Below are positions 16,186 through 24,635 of a stretch of DNA of 64,000 nucleotides, one piece after another. The notes under the pieces were generated by a model. That model had not been told where the DNA came from, ran no database searches, and worked only from the letters and a program-made list of their open reading frames with translations. The translations under genes and the position numbers were made by a program. Source of the DNA: Mycobacterium rhizamassiliense (lineage in GTDB: Bacteria; Actinomycetota; Actinomycetes; Mycobacteriales; Mycobacteriaceae); the NCBI RefSeq assembly GCF_900157375.1, contig NZ_LT721901.1, positions 2,404,315-2,468,314 of the forward strand. Direction: 5' to 3'. Position 1 is the first letter of the stretch; each line of letters opens with the position of its first letter.

Positions 16186-16243
16186 ATGTACGTGCGGTCT
16201 GCTCTCAAGTGCCGCAGCATGCCCGCCGAAGTGGAGAAGAACC

Positions 16244-17383
16244 GTGCCCGAAGCCGTCATCGTGTCCGCCCTACGCACTCCCATCGGAACCGCCCGCAAG
16301 GGAACGCTGCGCGATACCAACGCCTATGACCTCGCGAATCACGTGGTGTCCGAGGCGGCGGCGGACCTCGACCCGGCGCAGGTCGACGACGTCATCCTGG
16401 GCGAGGGGCTCAACGGCGGCGGCGTGATCGCCCGCCACGCGGCGCTGACGGCCGGCCTGACCCAGGTGCCCGGCCTGGCCAACAACCGGCACTGCGCCGC
16501 CGGCCAGGCCGCAGTGCAGAGCGCGGCGGCCAGCATCCGCGCGGGGATGGACGAGCTGATCATCGCCGGCGGGGTGAACTCGGCGTCGACGTCGCCGCGG
16601 TCGCGGCTGCAAGTCGGCGAGGACTGGGTCGACTGGTTCCCGCCGACCCACCCCGACCGTCCCGACGCCCCCAACATGGACATGTCGATCACCGTGGGAT
16701 GGAACGCCGCGGTCAAGGCGGGCGTCAGCCGCGAGGAGATGGACGCCTGGGCGCTGCGGTCGCACCGCAACGCGATCGCCGCGATCGACGAAGGCCGCTT
16801 CAAAGAGGAGATCGTTCCCATCCAAACGCCGCACGGGCTGTTCTCGGTCGACGAGCACCCGCGCCGCGACACCACCATGGAGAAGCTGGCCGGGCTCAAG
16901 CCGCTGCACCCGGAGATCGAGGGCTTTTCGATCACCGCCGGCAACGCGTGTGGCGCCAACGACGGCGCCGCGGCCCTGACGATCGCCAGCGACCGGCTCG
17001 GGCTGCCCGCGCTGGCCACGGTGCGGTCCTGGGCGTCCGTCGGCGTCGACCCCGCGATCACCGGCTTGGCTCCGGTGGACGCCATTCCGAAAGCCCTTGC
17101 CCGCGCCGGGCTTTCGGCCTCTGACGTGGACCTTTTCGAGATCAATGAGGCCTTCGCCGCGATGTGCGTGGCCACCATCAAGCTGCTCGAGCTGGATCCG
17201 GACAAGGTCAACGTGAGCGGCAGCGGCTGCTCGCTGGGGCATCCGGTGGCCGCCACCGGGGCCAGGATGCTGGTCACCCTGGTGCACGAGTTGCGCCGGC
17301 GCGGCGGCGGAATCGGCGTCGCGGCCATGTGTGCGGGCGGCGGAATGGGCTCGGCGACAGTCATCGAGGTTCCGGCCCCCTAG
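16244..17383 (+). CDS. acetyl-CoA acetyltransferase (thiolase)
   Basis: A 379-aa degradative-type thiolase that cleaves a 3-oxoacyl-CoA with CoA. The acyl-accepting cysteine is in NNRHCAAGQAAVQSA near residue 85, the active-site histidine in LGHPVAATGARM near 335, and the second cysteine in MCAGGGMGSA near 365. GTG 16244 has GGAG eight bases upstream. A GAGAAT operator lies in its promoter, and the next gene (MeaB-type GTPase) starts one base inside its stop codon. Confidence 0.92.
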   Translation: MPEAVIVSALRTPIGTARKGTLRDTNAYDLANHVVSEAAADLDPAQVDDVILGEGLNGGGVIARHAALTAGLTQVPGLANNRHCAAGQAAVQSAAASIRAGMDELIIAGGVNSASTSPRSRLQVGEDWVDWFPPTHPDRPDAPNMDMSITVGWNAAVKAGVSREEMDAWALRSHRNAIAAIDEGRFKEEIVPIQTPHGLFSVDEHPRRDTTMEKLAGLKPLHPEIEGFSITAGNACGANDGAAALTIASDRLGLPALATVRSWASVGVDPAITGLAPVDAIPKALARAGLSASDVDLFEINEAFAAMCVATIKLLELDPDKVNVSGSGCSLGHPVAATGARMLVTLVHELRRRGGGIGVAAMCAGGGMGSATVIEVPAP

Positions 17384-18267
17384 TGTCCACATCCATCGCC
17401 GACCTGATTGCGGGGGCGCGCAACGGATCCCAACGCGCGGTGGGCCGGCTGCTGAGCCTCGTCGAGGGTGAGCGCCGCGACGAGGTGCTCGCCAGCGTCG
17501 AACCCGCGCCGGTGCTCGTCGTGGGGATCACCGGGCCACCCGGCGCGGGCAAGTCGACGACGATCGCTGTGCTGGTCGGCGCCTACCGCGAGCGGGGAAA
17601 TCGGGTGGCGGTGCTTGCCGTCGACCCGTCGTCACCGTTCAGCGGTGGCGCGCTGCTGGGCGATCGGATTCGGATGGCCGCCCACATCAACGACTCCGAC
17701 GTATTGATCCGGTCGGTGGCAAGTCGGGGTCATCTCGGCGGGCTGGCCGCCGCGGTGCCCGCCGCCATCACCCTGCTGGGCGCGATCGGTTATGACGTGG
17801 TCCTGCTCGAAACGGTCGGCGTCGGCCAGTCCGAGATCGAGATCGCCGCGGTCGCCGACCCGACGATCGTCATTCTCAACCCCGGCGCCGGCGACGCGGT
17901 GCAGGCCGCCAAGGCGGGCGTGCTGGAGGTCGCCGACATCGTCGCGGTGAACAAGGCCGACCGCGACGGGGCCGAACAGACCGTCCGGGACCTGCGGGCC
18001 GAAACGTCGGCCCCGATCGTCAGCCTCGTCGCCGCCCGCGGAGAAGGGGTGGCGGAGCTGGTGGCCGCCATCGACGACCACCGCCGCACCGACAGCCGGG
18101 CCCGCAGGCTGGCCCGCGCCCGGGCGCAGATCCTGTCCCTGGCGCAAACCCGCCTGCGGACGCGACCCGACCTCGACCGGCTTGCCGAGGCGGTGGTGGA
18201 CGGGCGCGATAACCCCTATGCGGCGGCCGATCGCCTGCTCTCACCCCCCGCTGACCTGCAGGATTGA
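17383..18267 (+). CDS. meaB: MeaB/ArgK-type GTPase chaperone for B12 mutase
   Basis: A 294-aa G3E-family GTPase that loads and protects adenosylcobalamin in acyl-CoA mutases. The P-loop GPPGAGKST is at 51-59; VDPSSPFSGGALLGDRIRM, ETVGVGQSE, and NKAD complete the nucleotide and switch motifs specific to MeaB. It overlaps the thiolase stop (TAGTG) and so is translated with it. The mutase at 5.2-7.3 kb has no chaperone of its own, so this protein is its likely partner. The placement in a GAGAAT-controlled operon suggests the mutase works in the same pathway (inference). Confidence 0.92.
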   Translation: MSTSIADLIAGARNGSQRAVGRLLSLVEGERRDEVLASVEPAPVLVVGITGPPGAGKSTTIAVLVGAYRERGNRVAVLAVDPSSPFSGGALLGDRIRMAAHINDSDVLIRSVASRGHLGGLAAAVPAAITLLGAIGYDVVLLETVGVGQSEIEIAAVADPTIVILNPGAGDAVQAAKAGVLEVADIVAVNKADRDGAEQTVRDLRAETSAPIVSLVAARGEGVAELVAAIDDHRRTDSRARRLARARAQILSLAQTRLRTRPDLDRLAEAVVDGRDNPYAAADRLLSPPADLQD

Positions 18268-18297
18268 CATCGGCGTCGGAAAACCGGCGGCCCCCCT

Positions 18298-18317
18298 TGT
18301 CCCCCGATCGGGGGACA
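18298..18317. promoter_or_regulatory. 20-bp perfect GC-rich palindrome
   Basis: TGTCCCCC-GATC-GGGGGACA is a perfect palindrome 30 bp after the MeaB-type stop and 112 bp before the E1-alpha-like start. It could be a terminator hairpin of the upstream operon (8-bp stem, no T-tract) or an operator. Nothing else is evident in this intergenic stretch. Confidence 0.45.
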
Positions 18318-18429
18318 CCAACATTCATCACTTTTGCCATCCGATCGGCGGAGTTCTGTCCAGCTAATTCGTCATACCTTTTGGTGGTGCCCATAGCGGA
18401 CACATCGCGACGAGTTAGGAGAGCGGCAG

Positions 18430-19353
18430 ATGACTTCCACCACTGAGCAGTCGACGGCACTTCTGAGCGAGCAGCTGGAGCTGTACCGGCGCATGTGGGT
18501 GTTGCGTCTGGTCGACATGGCGCTGCAGGACCTGCGCATCGACGGTCTGATCAAGGACCCGGTGCAGGCCGCGTTCGGCCAAGAGGCCGTGGCGATCGGC
18601 GCGACCGCCGCGATGCGGCCGGGCGATGCCCTCACGACGAGCATTCCCCACGTCCTGCACGCCCAGCAGATCGGCCTGGCGATGCCGCTCGGCCCGAGCA
18701 TCGGCGAGCAGATCGGCGCGGGCCGGGATGCGGACTGCGGTTACGAGGAGACCCCGCGCGAGGTCAAGCGGGGCGGCGAATTGTGGTCATCTGCAAGCGC
18801 TCTGCAGCGGTCGGCGCTGCGCGCCGTGGGTCAGGCCTACGCGAACTGGCTCTCCGAAGAAGGTCGGGTCACCCTCTGCGTCATCGGCGAGCACGAAGTG
18901 AACTCCGCCGACTTCGCCGAAGTCGTCAACGCGGCGGTGTTGTGGCGGCTGCCGGTGGTGTTCGTCGTCGAGAACTCGCGCGGTGCGCGCGGCGAGATCG
19001 AGGACGGTGTCCTGCAGGAGCTCCTGGGGATGCCCGTGTGGTCGGTCGACGGCAATGAGGTTGGAGCGGTTCGGAACTCGGTCGCGAGTGCGCTGCGGCG
19101 TGCGAGCGCCGACGAAGGCCCCACCCTGGTGCGCGCGGTCACCAACCCGTTCAACAATGTCGGCAAGGTCGACCCGTTGGTCACGACCAGGGACCACCTG
19201 ATCGCCAGCGGCGTCAGCGACGCCCACCTGTACGAAGTGGAGCGCCGAGCCCGCTACCTGGTAGCCGAGGCCGAGGTCTTCGCGAAGGCCACGCTGGTCG
19301 GCCAGGCACCGGAGTCGGTGCGGCAGCCCGAGGAATGGCCGGCGGCTAGTTGA
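18430..19353 (+). CDS. E1-alpha-like protein with degenerate thiamine motif
   Basis: A 307-aa homologue of the alpha subunit of pyruvate/2-oxoacid/acetoin dehydrogenase E1. The family outline is clear (FGQEAVAIGATAAMRPGD near 49-66; EVVNAAVLWRLPVVFVVEN near 164-182). The thiamine-diphosphate signature that normally reads GDG...NN is GEH (153-155) and ENS (181-183), so the magnesium-binding aspartate and asparagine are replaced. No E1-beta or E2 gene adjoins. It may be a catalytically dead regulatory or binding protein. It ends 8 bp inside the convergent response-regulator gene. Family membership is firm; lack of activity is inferred. Confidence 0.75.
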   Translation: MTSTTEQSTALLSEQLELYRRMWVLRLVDMALQDLRIDGLIKDPVQAAFGQEAVAIGATAAMRPGDALTTSIPHVLHAQQIGLAMPLGPSIGEQIGAGRDADCGYEETPREVKRGGELWSSASALQRSALRAVGQAYANWLSEEGRVTLCVIGEHEVNSADFAEVVNAAVLWRLPVVFVVENSRGARGEIEDGVLQELLGMPVWSVDGNEVGAVRNSVASALRRASADEGPTLVRAVTNPFNNVGKVDPLVTTRDHLIASGVSDAHLYEVERRARYLVAEAEVFAKATLVGQAPESVRQPEEWPAAS

Positions 19354-19999
19354 GCAGGCCTTGGCGCATAGCCTCGGCAACGGCCGCCGCGCGATCGCTG
19401 ACCCCGAGCTTTTCGTACAACCGCTGAACGTGCGTTTTCACCGTCGACGGCGCAACGAATAGCTCACCGGCTATCGCAGGGATGCTTTGACCCCGGGCTA
19501 TCAGATTGAGCACCTCGCGCTCCCGTGCACTGAGCACGGGGGCGCTCGGTGCTGCGCGGTGCCGGATCTCGGCGGTCAGACCGCCCACCAGCGCGGGCGC
19601 CACGACGTCCTGACCCTGCGCGACGTCGAGCACCGCCTTGACGATTTCGGCGCGGGTCGAGTCCTTCAGCAAGAAGCCGGACGCGCCCGCCTGCAGCGCC
19701 TGATACACGATCGCCGACTCGTCGTGCGCCGAAAGCAGCAGCACCCGGGTCGGCAACTCCTGGCTGCGCACCGCCGCCGCCACTTCGCCGCCGTCCATGC
19801 CGGGCATCCGAAAGTCGAGCAGCGCGACGTCGGGCCGGTGCTCCTTGATGAGCTCGAGGGCCGCGGCTCCGTCGTCCGCCTCGCCGACGACGGTCACCGA
19901 ACCGCTCGAGGAGAGCGCGCGCACGACGCCCTCGCGGAAAAGCGGGTGGTCGTCACCAACAACCACACGCACATTTTCGGGCGTTGCTGCGCCGGACAT
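19346..19999 (-). CDS. NarL/FixJ-type response regulator
   Basis: A 217-aa two-component regulator. The receiver domain has the acidic pocket D16/D17, the phospho-acceptor D62 in LLDFRMPGMDG, and the conserved lysine in FLLKDS. The C-terminal LuxR-type HTH is at about 150-215 (LSAREREVLNLIARGQS, STVKTHVQRLYEKLGV). ATG 19999 is preferred; the longer frame to 20071 would run into the divergent kinase promoter. Its partner is the divergent histidine kinase. Confidence 0.9.
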   Translation of the reverse strand: MSGAATPENVRVVVGDDHPLFREGVVRALSSSGSVTVVGEADDGAAALELIKEHRPDVALLDFRMPGMDGGEVAAAVRSQELPTRVLLLSAHDESAIVYQALQAGASGFLLKDSTRAEIVKAVLDVAQGQDVVAPALVGGLTAEIRHRAAPSAPVLSAREREVLNLIARGQSIPAIAGELFVAPSTVKTHVQRLYEKLGVSDRAAAVAEAMRQGLLN

Positions 20000-20112
20000 G
20001 GCGGACAGTTTAGCGGTACGCCGCAAAGGGGAAGTTGGGAGTTCCGGACTTGCTGATTCGCAATTTCTCAAGTTACCTCGGGGGAGGTGGCGCCGATGAG
20101 TACGGTGATCGG

Positions 20113-21345
20113 GTGACGGAGATCGGCGACGCAGAACTGCAGCGCACGCGCAGGGGGCATCAGCTGCGTTCGTACCGAATCGCCGCCGTGATCCGCATCG
20201 GCGTGGTCGGACTCATGCTCACCGCCATGGTCATTGGCACCCGCCGGTATGAATGGCCCCGGCAAAGCATTTTGATCGGCCTGTACGCGGGTGTCGCACT
20301 CTTCGCTTTGGCGCGGGCATTTTCCCCATTCGCGTGGCTCGGGCGGGGGCGGCTGGTCGGGATCGGCCGGCTCGAGCCCTTCGGTTTCACCATCGTTGAC
20401 GTCGTGGCGTTGACGGTCTTTCAGGTGTTGTCCACCGACGGCATCGATCCGTTGCTGATCATGATGCTGCTGCCCATTTTCATCGGCCTGGACGTCTCGT
20501 CGCGGCGGGCGGCGGTGGTGCTGGTCTGCTCGATGGTGGGGTATCTGATTGCGGTGCTTGAAGATCCGTTGATGCAGGACGAATTCGGGCTCGACGAGAC
20601 TCTGTTTCGATTTGCGCTCTACGCCGGCCTGTGCGGCACGGCATACATGGCCGTCCGCATCGAGGAGCGGCACACGCGCTCGATCGCCGGCCTGAGCGCG
20701 CTGCGGGAGGAATTGCTCGCCCAGACGATGACCGCGTCGGACGTGCTACAGCGCCGCATATCGGAGTCCATCCACGACGGACCGCTGCAAGACGTGCTGG
20801 CCGTGCGCCAGGAACTCGTCGAGCTCAAGCACGCCTTCCCGGGCGACGAGCGTGTCGAGCGGGCGCTGGCCGGGCTGCAGACCGCCTCACAGAGCCTGCG
20901 GCAGGCCACTTTCGAGTTGCACCCGGCGGTGCTGGAGCAGGCCGGGCTGGGTGCCGCCGTCCAGGAGCTGGCCTCCTACACCCAGCGGCGCTCGGGCATC
21001 GAGGTTTCCACCGACATCGACTATCCGATCCGCGACGAGAACGACCGGATCGTCTTCGGAGTGGTGCGCGAACTGCTCTCGAACATCGTGCACCACTCGA
21101 AGGCCAAGCACGCTTCGGTGACGCTCGGAGTCAACGAACACAAATGCGTGCTGGACGTGACCGACGACGGGGTGGGATTCGACGCCGACACCATGGCGCG
21201 CCGCCTGGGCGAGGGCCACATCGGGTTGGAGTCCCATCGGACCCGGGTGGACGCGGCCGGCGGGGTGTTCCTCATCCTCGACGAACCCGTGGGCTCCCAC
21301 ATCTGCGTGGAAATGCCGCTGAAGCCGGCGCACCCCGCTACTTGA
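20113..21345 (+). CDS. NarL-family sensor histidine kinase, membrane-bound
   Basis: About 410 aa. Six hydrophobic segments fill the first half (for example VIRIGVVGLMLTAMVIG, LLIMMLLPIFIGLDV), with no obvious extracellular sensor domain. The HisKA_3 box has the phospho-histidine in ISESIHDGPLQDVL, and the ATPase domain shows ELLSNIVHHSKAKH and DDGVGFD. The start is uncertain: GTG 20113 is a conservative choice, while TTG 20050 has a better-spaced GGGAG. It faces the response regulator divergently, and its end overlaps the convergent KstD-like gene by 8 bp. Confidence 0.87.
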   Translation: MTEIGDAELQRTRRGHQLRSYRIAAVIRIGVVGLMLTAMVIGTRRYEWPRQSILIGLYAGVALFALARAFSPFAWLGRGRLVGIGRLEPFGFTIVDVVALTVFQVLSTDGIDPLLIMMLLPIFIGLDVSSRRAAVVLVCSMVGYLIAVLEDPLMQDEFGLDETLFRFALYAGLCGTAYMAVRIEERHTRSIAGLSALREELLAQTMTASDVLQRRISESIHDGPLQDVLAVRQELVELKHAFPGDERVERALAGLQTASQSLRQATFELHPAVLEQAGLGAAVQELASYTQRRSGIEVSTDIDYPIRDENDRIVFGVVRELLSNIVHHSKAKHASVTLGVNEHKCVLDVTDDGVGFDADTMARRLGEGHIGLESHRTRVDAAGGVFLILDEPVGSHICVEMPLKPAHPAT

Positions 21346-22951
21346 GATCGACCGACTTCCCGGTCGCCGCTGCGTGACCCGCACGGTAGCCGAAAACCAT
21401 TGCCGGGCCGATGGTTCCACCGGCACCGCCGTAGGCCCGCCCCGTCGCACCGGCCATCGCGTTTCCCGCGGCGAATAGCCCCGGGATCGGCTCGCCGCTG
21501 ACGTGCAGCACCCGCCCATCGTGATCGGTGCGCGGCCCGCCCTTGGTACCCATCGCGCCGATGGACACCGGCACCGCATAGTACGGCGCGGTATCGATCG
21601 GCCCCAGGGTCTTGCCGGCGGCCGTGGTGGCGGTGTCGTCGCCCCAATAGCCGTCGTACGCACTGGAACCGCGCCCGAAGTCCGGATCCGCGTCCTGCGC
21701 GACATGGCGGTTCCACTCTTCGACCGTTCGGATGAGGCCCTCTGCGTCGATGCCGGTCTTGGCGCCCAGCTCGGCGAGATCAGCGGACTCGCAGAACCAG
21801 TCCGGAACGGGGTCCCCGGGCGCGATGCCGAGAAATCCATAGCGCTGCAAGTGAACTGAGTCGAATACCATCCAGCCGCGATCGTTGACGTACCCGCCGC
21901 GGGGATCCAGGTAGTGGAACGCCCCGGCCATGGAGTTGTAATCGCAGGCCTCGTTGACGAATCGATGCCCGGCCTGGTTGACGATGATGCTGCGTGGGCG
22001 GGTGCGCTCCAGCCGCACGCTGCGGCTGCGTTGCCTGCCCTCGATGCTGTCGCCGGGGATCTGCACGATCGGCACCCACCACGCCTCGCCCATGTTGGCC
22101 AGGTCCGCGCCGTGTGCCATCGCCATGCGCAGCCCGTCGCCGGTGTTGTTCGGCGGCGACACCGGGCCGTGCATGGGGCCGCGCAAGAACGCCTGCACCA
22201 GGTTGGGATCCCACTCGAAGCCGCCCACCCCCAGGACGACCCCGCGGCGCGCGCGCACGTTGATGTGCTTGCCGGCCAAGCAGATACGTACGCCGGTGAT
22301 TTCCCCGCCCTCGGCGATGAGTTCCTCGGCGGTGGCGTCAGTGTGCGGCGTCACGCCGGCGTCGAGCAATCCCTTGAGCAGGCCCGCGATCAGCGCGGTG
22401 CCCGCGACGCACAGGTCGCTGCCTTCGTCGACCGTCACATGCAGGCGTGCGCGGGTCTCGGCATCGATACCGACGTTGGACCAGTCCGCGGGAAATGACG
22501 TGATCCGCTTGCCCCACTCGCCGAGCTGGTTCAGGTCGAACGGCCCCGCGCTCAGCGACCGGCCCCCGGTCGGCTGCCCACCCGGTAGCTCCGGTCGGTA
22601 ATCGGGGAATCCGGTGGCGACCTCGAAGCGCAGGGGGCTGTGTCCCTCCACGAATTCCAGCATCGTCGGGCCGGTCCGCACGAACGTCTCGACCAGATCG
22701 TCATCCATCTGGCCGAGGGACTGCGCCCGCAGGTATCGCAACGCGTCGGCTTCCGTCAATTCGCCTTCGGGAGAACGGTTGTGGGCCGGAATCCACACCA
22801 CGCCGCCGGAGACCGCGGTGGTCCCGCCGACCGTCGGGGCCTTCTCGTACACCGCCACAGAAGCGCCGGCGGACAACGCGGACAGCGCCGCGGTGAGCCC
22901 GGCGCCGCCACTGCCGAGCACGACGACATCGACTTCGGAGTCCCAAGGCAT
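21338..22951 (-). CDS. KstD-like FAD-dependent dehydrogenase
   Basis: A 537-aa flavoprotein of the fumarate reductase/3-ketosteroid delta-1-dehydrogenase group. The FAD Rossmann motif VVVLGSGGAGLTAALSAL is at about 9-26, GGTTAVSGGVVWIP near 42-55, and the C-terminal GRAYGGAGGTIGPAMVFGY has the tyrosine-glycine arrangement of the KstD active site. It is expected to dehydrogenate a ring ketone or related compound; steroid specificity is not shown. It is downstream of the IclR gene on the same strand (14-bp gap), suggesting joint expression. Confidence 0.82.
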   Translation of the reverse strand: MPWDSEVDVVVLGSGGAGLTAALSALSAGASVAVYEKAPTVGGTTAVSGGVVWIPAHNRSPEGELTEADALRYLRAQSLGQMDDDLVETFVRTGPTMLEFVEGHSPLRFEVATGFPDYRPELPGGQPTGGRSLSAGPFDLNQLGEWGKRITSFPADWSNVGIDAETRARLHVTVDEGSDLCVAGTALIAGLLKGLLDAGVTPHTDATAEELIAEGGEITGVRICLAGKHINVRARRGVVLGVGGFEWDPNLVQAFLRGPMHGPVSPPNNTGDGLRMAMAHGADLANMGEAWWVPIVQIPGDSIEGRQRSRSVRLERTRPRSIIVNQAGHRFVNEACDYNSMAGAFHYLDPRGGYVNDRGWMVFDSVHLQRYGFLGIAPGDPVPDWFCESADLAELGAKTGIDAEGLIRTVEEWNRHVAQDADPDFGRGSSAYDGYWGDDTATTAAGKTLGPIDTAPYYAVPVSIGAMGTKGGPRTDHDGRVLHVSGEPIPGLFAAGNAMAGATGRAYGGAGGTIGPAMVFGYRAGHAAATGKSVDLK

Positions 22952-22965
22952 GGACGGCTATCCCT

Positions 22966-23643
22966 TCAGCTCAGTAGCTCGGTCAACTGCTTTGCGGCGG
23001 TGAGCACCGCGTCTTTTCCACGCAAGACGACGTCCTCCCGATGGGAGATCAGGTTGATGCAGGTTGGTGGGGAGGGCGCTTGGCGATGCACCGACACGGC
23101 CAACCCGTACGTATTCGGTTCAATCTCACCGTATGTCGTCACCCAGCCGCGCTCGCGAGCGCGCGAGACGAGGCTGCGCTCGTCCGGGCGCGGCGGCATG
23201 CTCGCCAGCAACGCGATTCCGGCGGCGCCGCGGTCCAGGGGATAGCGACTGCCTTCGTGGAAGGAGAGTTGGTATGCGACATGGCTCGGCACGATCACCG
23301 CGACCGCCACCTGTTGATCGCCCTCGGCGACGAGCAGGGAGACCGTGGTGCCGAGCTCGTCGGCCAGGGCGCGCAGCGTCGGCAGGCTCAGCTGGCGCAC
23401 GTTGCGGTCGAAGGAGGCGCCGAGCACCGCCAGCCCGGCGGCCGGCCGATAGCGCCCGTCCTCGCCCTTGGCGACCAGCCGGAATTGGGACAGCGTCGAC
23501 AGCAGCCGATAGGCGATCGTGCGGTGCACCCCGATCTGGTCGGCGAGCTGCTGCACCGTCAGGCCGGTCGGAGAGGCCGCCACTATTTGCAGCGCGGTGA
23601 TTCCCCTGGCCAGCGTCTGGGAGCCGGTGCCCGAAGCCGTCAC
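22966..23643 (-). CDS. IclR-family transcriptional regulator
   Basis: A 225-aa regulator. The winged HTH lies at about 8-60 (LARGITALQIVAASPTGLT, VQQLADQIGVHRTIAYRLL) and the effector domain follows (PTLRALADELGTTVSLLV, RYPLDRGAAGIALLA). GTG 23643 is chosen because TGGAGG lies upstream; the longer frame to 23769 would cross the proposed operator. It is divergent from the Mhp-like operon and, like MhpR of E. coli (also IclR family), probably senses a pathway acid and controls that operon. Confidence 0.85.
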   Translation of the reverse strand: MTASGTGSQTLARGITALQIVAASPTGLTVQQLADQIGVHRTIAYRLLSTLSQFRLVAKGEDGRYRPAAGLAVLGASFDRNVRQLSLPTLRALADELGTTVSLLVAEGDQQVAVAVIVPSHVAYQLSFHEGSRYPLDRGAAGIALLASMPPRPDERSLVSRARERGWVTTYGEIEPNTYGLAVSVHRQAPSPPTCINLISHREDVVLRGKDAVLTAAKQLTELLS

Positions 23644-23698
23644 AGTCTTGACAGACCTCCATGTCGAGAGCGAAGCTCTAATATATAACGCACGTACA

Positions 23699-23715
23699 TG
23701 TGCGATATTCGCACA
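23699..23715. promoter_or_regulatory. 17-bp palindrome in the IclR/Mhp-like divergent promoter
   Basis: TGTGCGA-TAT-TCGCACA has perfect 7-bp arms around 3 bp. It lies 56 bp from the IclR start and 56 bp from the MhpC-like start, exactly midway. The length and symmetry suit an IclR-type dimer site. Assignment to the adjacent IclR protein is inferred from position. Confidence 0.65.
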
Positions 23716-23771
23716 CGAGGTAAGTCTAAATCGAGAACCGGATTTCCACCAGAGGCAGGCAGAGAGCAACC

Positions 23772-24635
23772 GTGGCTGAGTTCGAAAGCGTCTGGAGCGA
23801 TCTCCAGGGCGTCGCGTTTGAGCAGGGTTATCTCAGCGCCGGTGGAGTGAAGACCCGCTACCTGCGGGCCGGCGATCCGGGCAAGCCGGTGCTGGTCCTG
23901 CTGCACGGATCCGGTGGCCACGCCGAGGCATACGTCCGCAACCTGGCGGCGCACGCCGAGCACTTCTGGACCTGGTCGGTCGACATGCTGGGCCACGGTT
24001 ACACCGACAAGCCGGGCCATCCGCTGGAAGTCAGCCACTACGTCGAGCACCTGATGGCGGTGCTGCGCACCATCGGGGTGAACCGCGCCTACATCAGCGG
24101 CGAATCGCTCGGCGGCTGGGTCGCCGCCCGCACCGCGGTCGACCACCCGGATGTGGTTGAGCGCCTTGTGCTTAACACCGCCGGCGGCTCGCAGGCCGAC
24201 CCCGTGGTGATGCAACGCATCATCACGCTGTCGATGGCCGCCGCCGAGGACCCGACCTGGGAAACGGTTCAGGCGCGCATCAAGTGGCTGATGGCCGACA
24301 AGTCCAAGGACTACGACGACCTAGTCGCCAGCCGCCAACGCGTCTATCGCCAGCCGGGATTCGTCTCCGCGATGAGCGACATCATGGCGTTGCAGGACCC
24401 CGAGATTCGCGCGCGCAACATCCTCGGTCCGACCGAATACGGCTCGATCACCGCGCCGACGTTGGTGCTGTGGACCAGTGACGACCCCACCGCCGACGTC
24501 ACCGAGGGGCGCCGCATGGCGTCGATGATCCCGGGCGCGCGCTTCGAGGTGATGCCGGGCTGCGGTCACTGGCCGCAGTACGAGGACGCCAAGACCTTCA
24601 ACCGCCTGCATCTCGATTTCCTGCTGGGGCGCTGA
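23772..24635 (+). CDS. mhpC: meta-cleavage product hydrolase (MhpC-like)
   Basis: A 287-aa alpha/beta hydrolase of the C-C bond hydrolase group (MhpC/BphD/HsaD). [12 protein letters not shown] near 45 supplies the oxyanion hole, [12 protein letters not shown] near 112 the nucleophile serine, LWTSDDPTA the acid, and [11 protein letters not shown] the histidine. In the Mhp pathway it splits the ring-opened product of the dioxygenase. GTG start. It heads an eight-gene operon; its stop overlaps the MhpA-like ATG (TGATG), fitting coupled translation. Confidence 0.85.
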   Translation: MAEFESVWSDLQGVAFEQGYLSAGGVKTRYLRAGDPGKPVLVLLHGSGGHAEAYVRNLAAHAEHFWTWSVDMLGHGYTDKPGHPLEVSHYVEHLMAVLRTIGVNRAYISGESLGGWVAARTAVDHPDVVERLVLNTAGGSQADPVVMQRIITLSMAAAEDPTWETVQARIKWLMADKSKDYDDLVASRQRVYRQPGFVSAMSDIMALQDPEIRARNILGPTEYGSITAPTLVLWTSDDPTADVTEGRRMASMIPGARFEVMPGCGHWPQYEDAKTFNRLHLDFLLGR

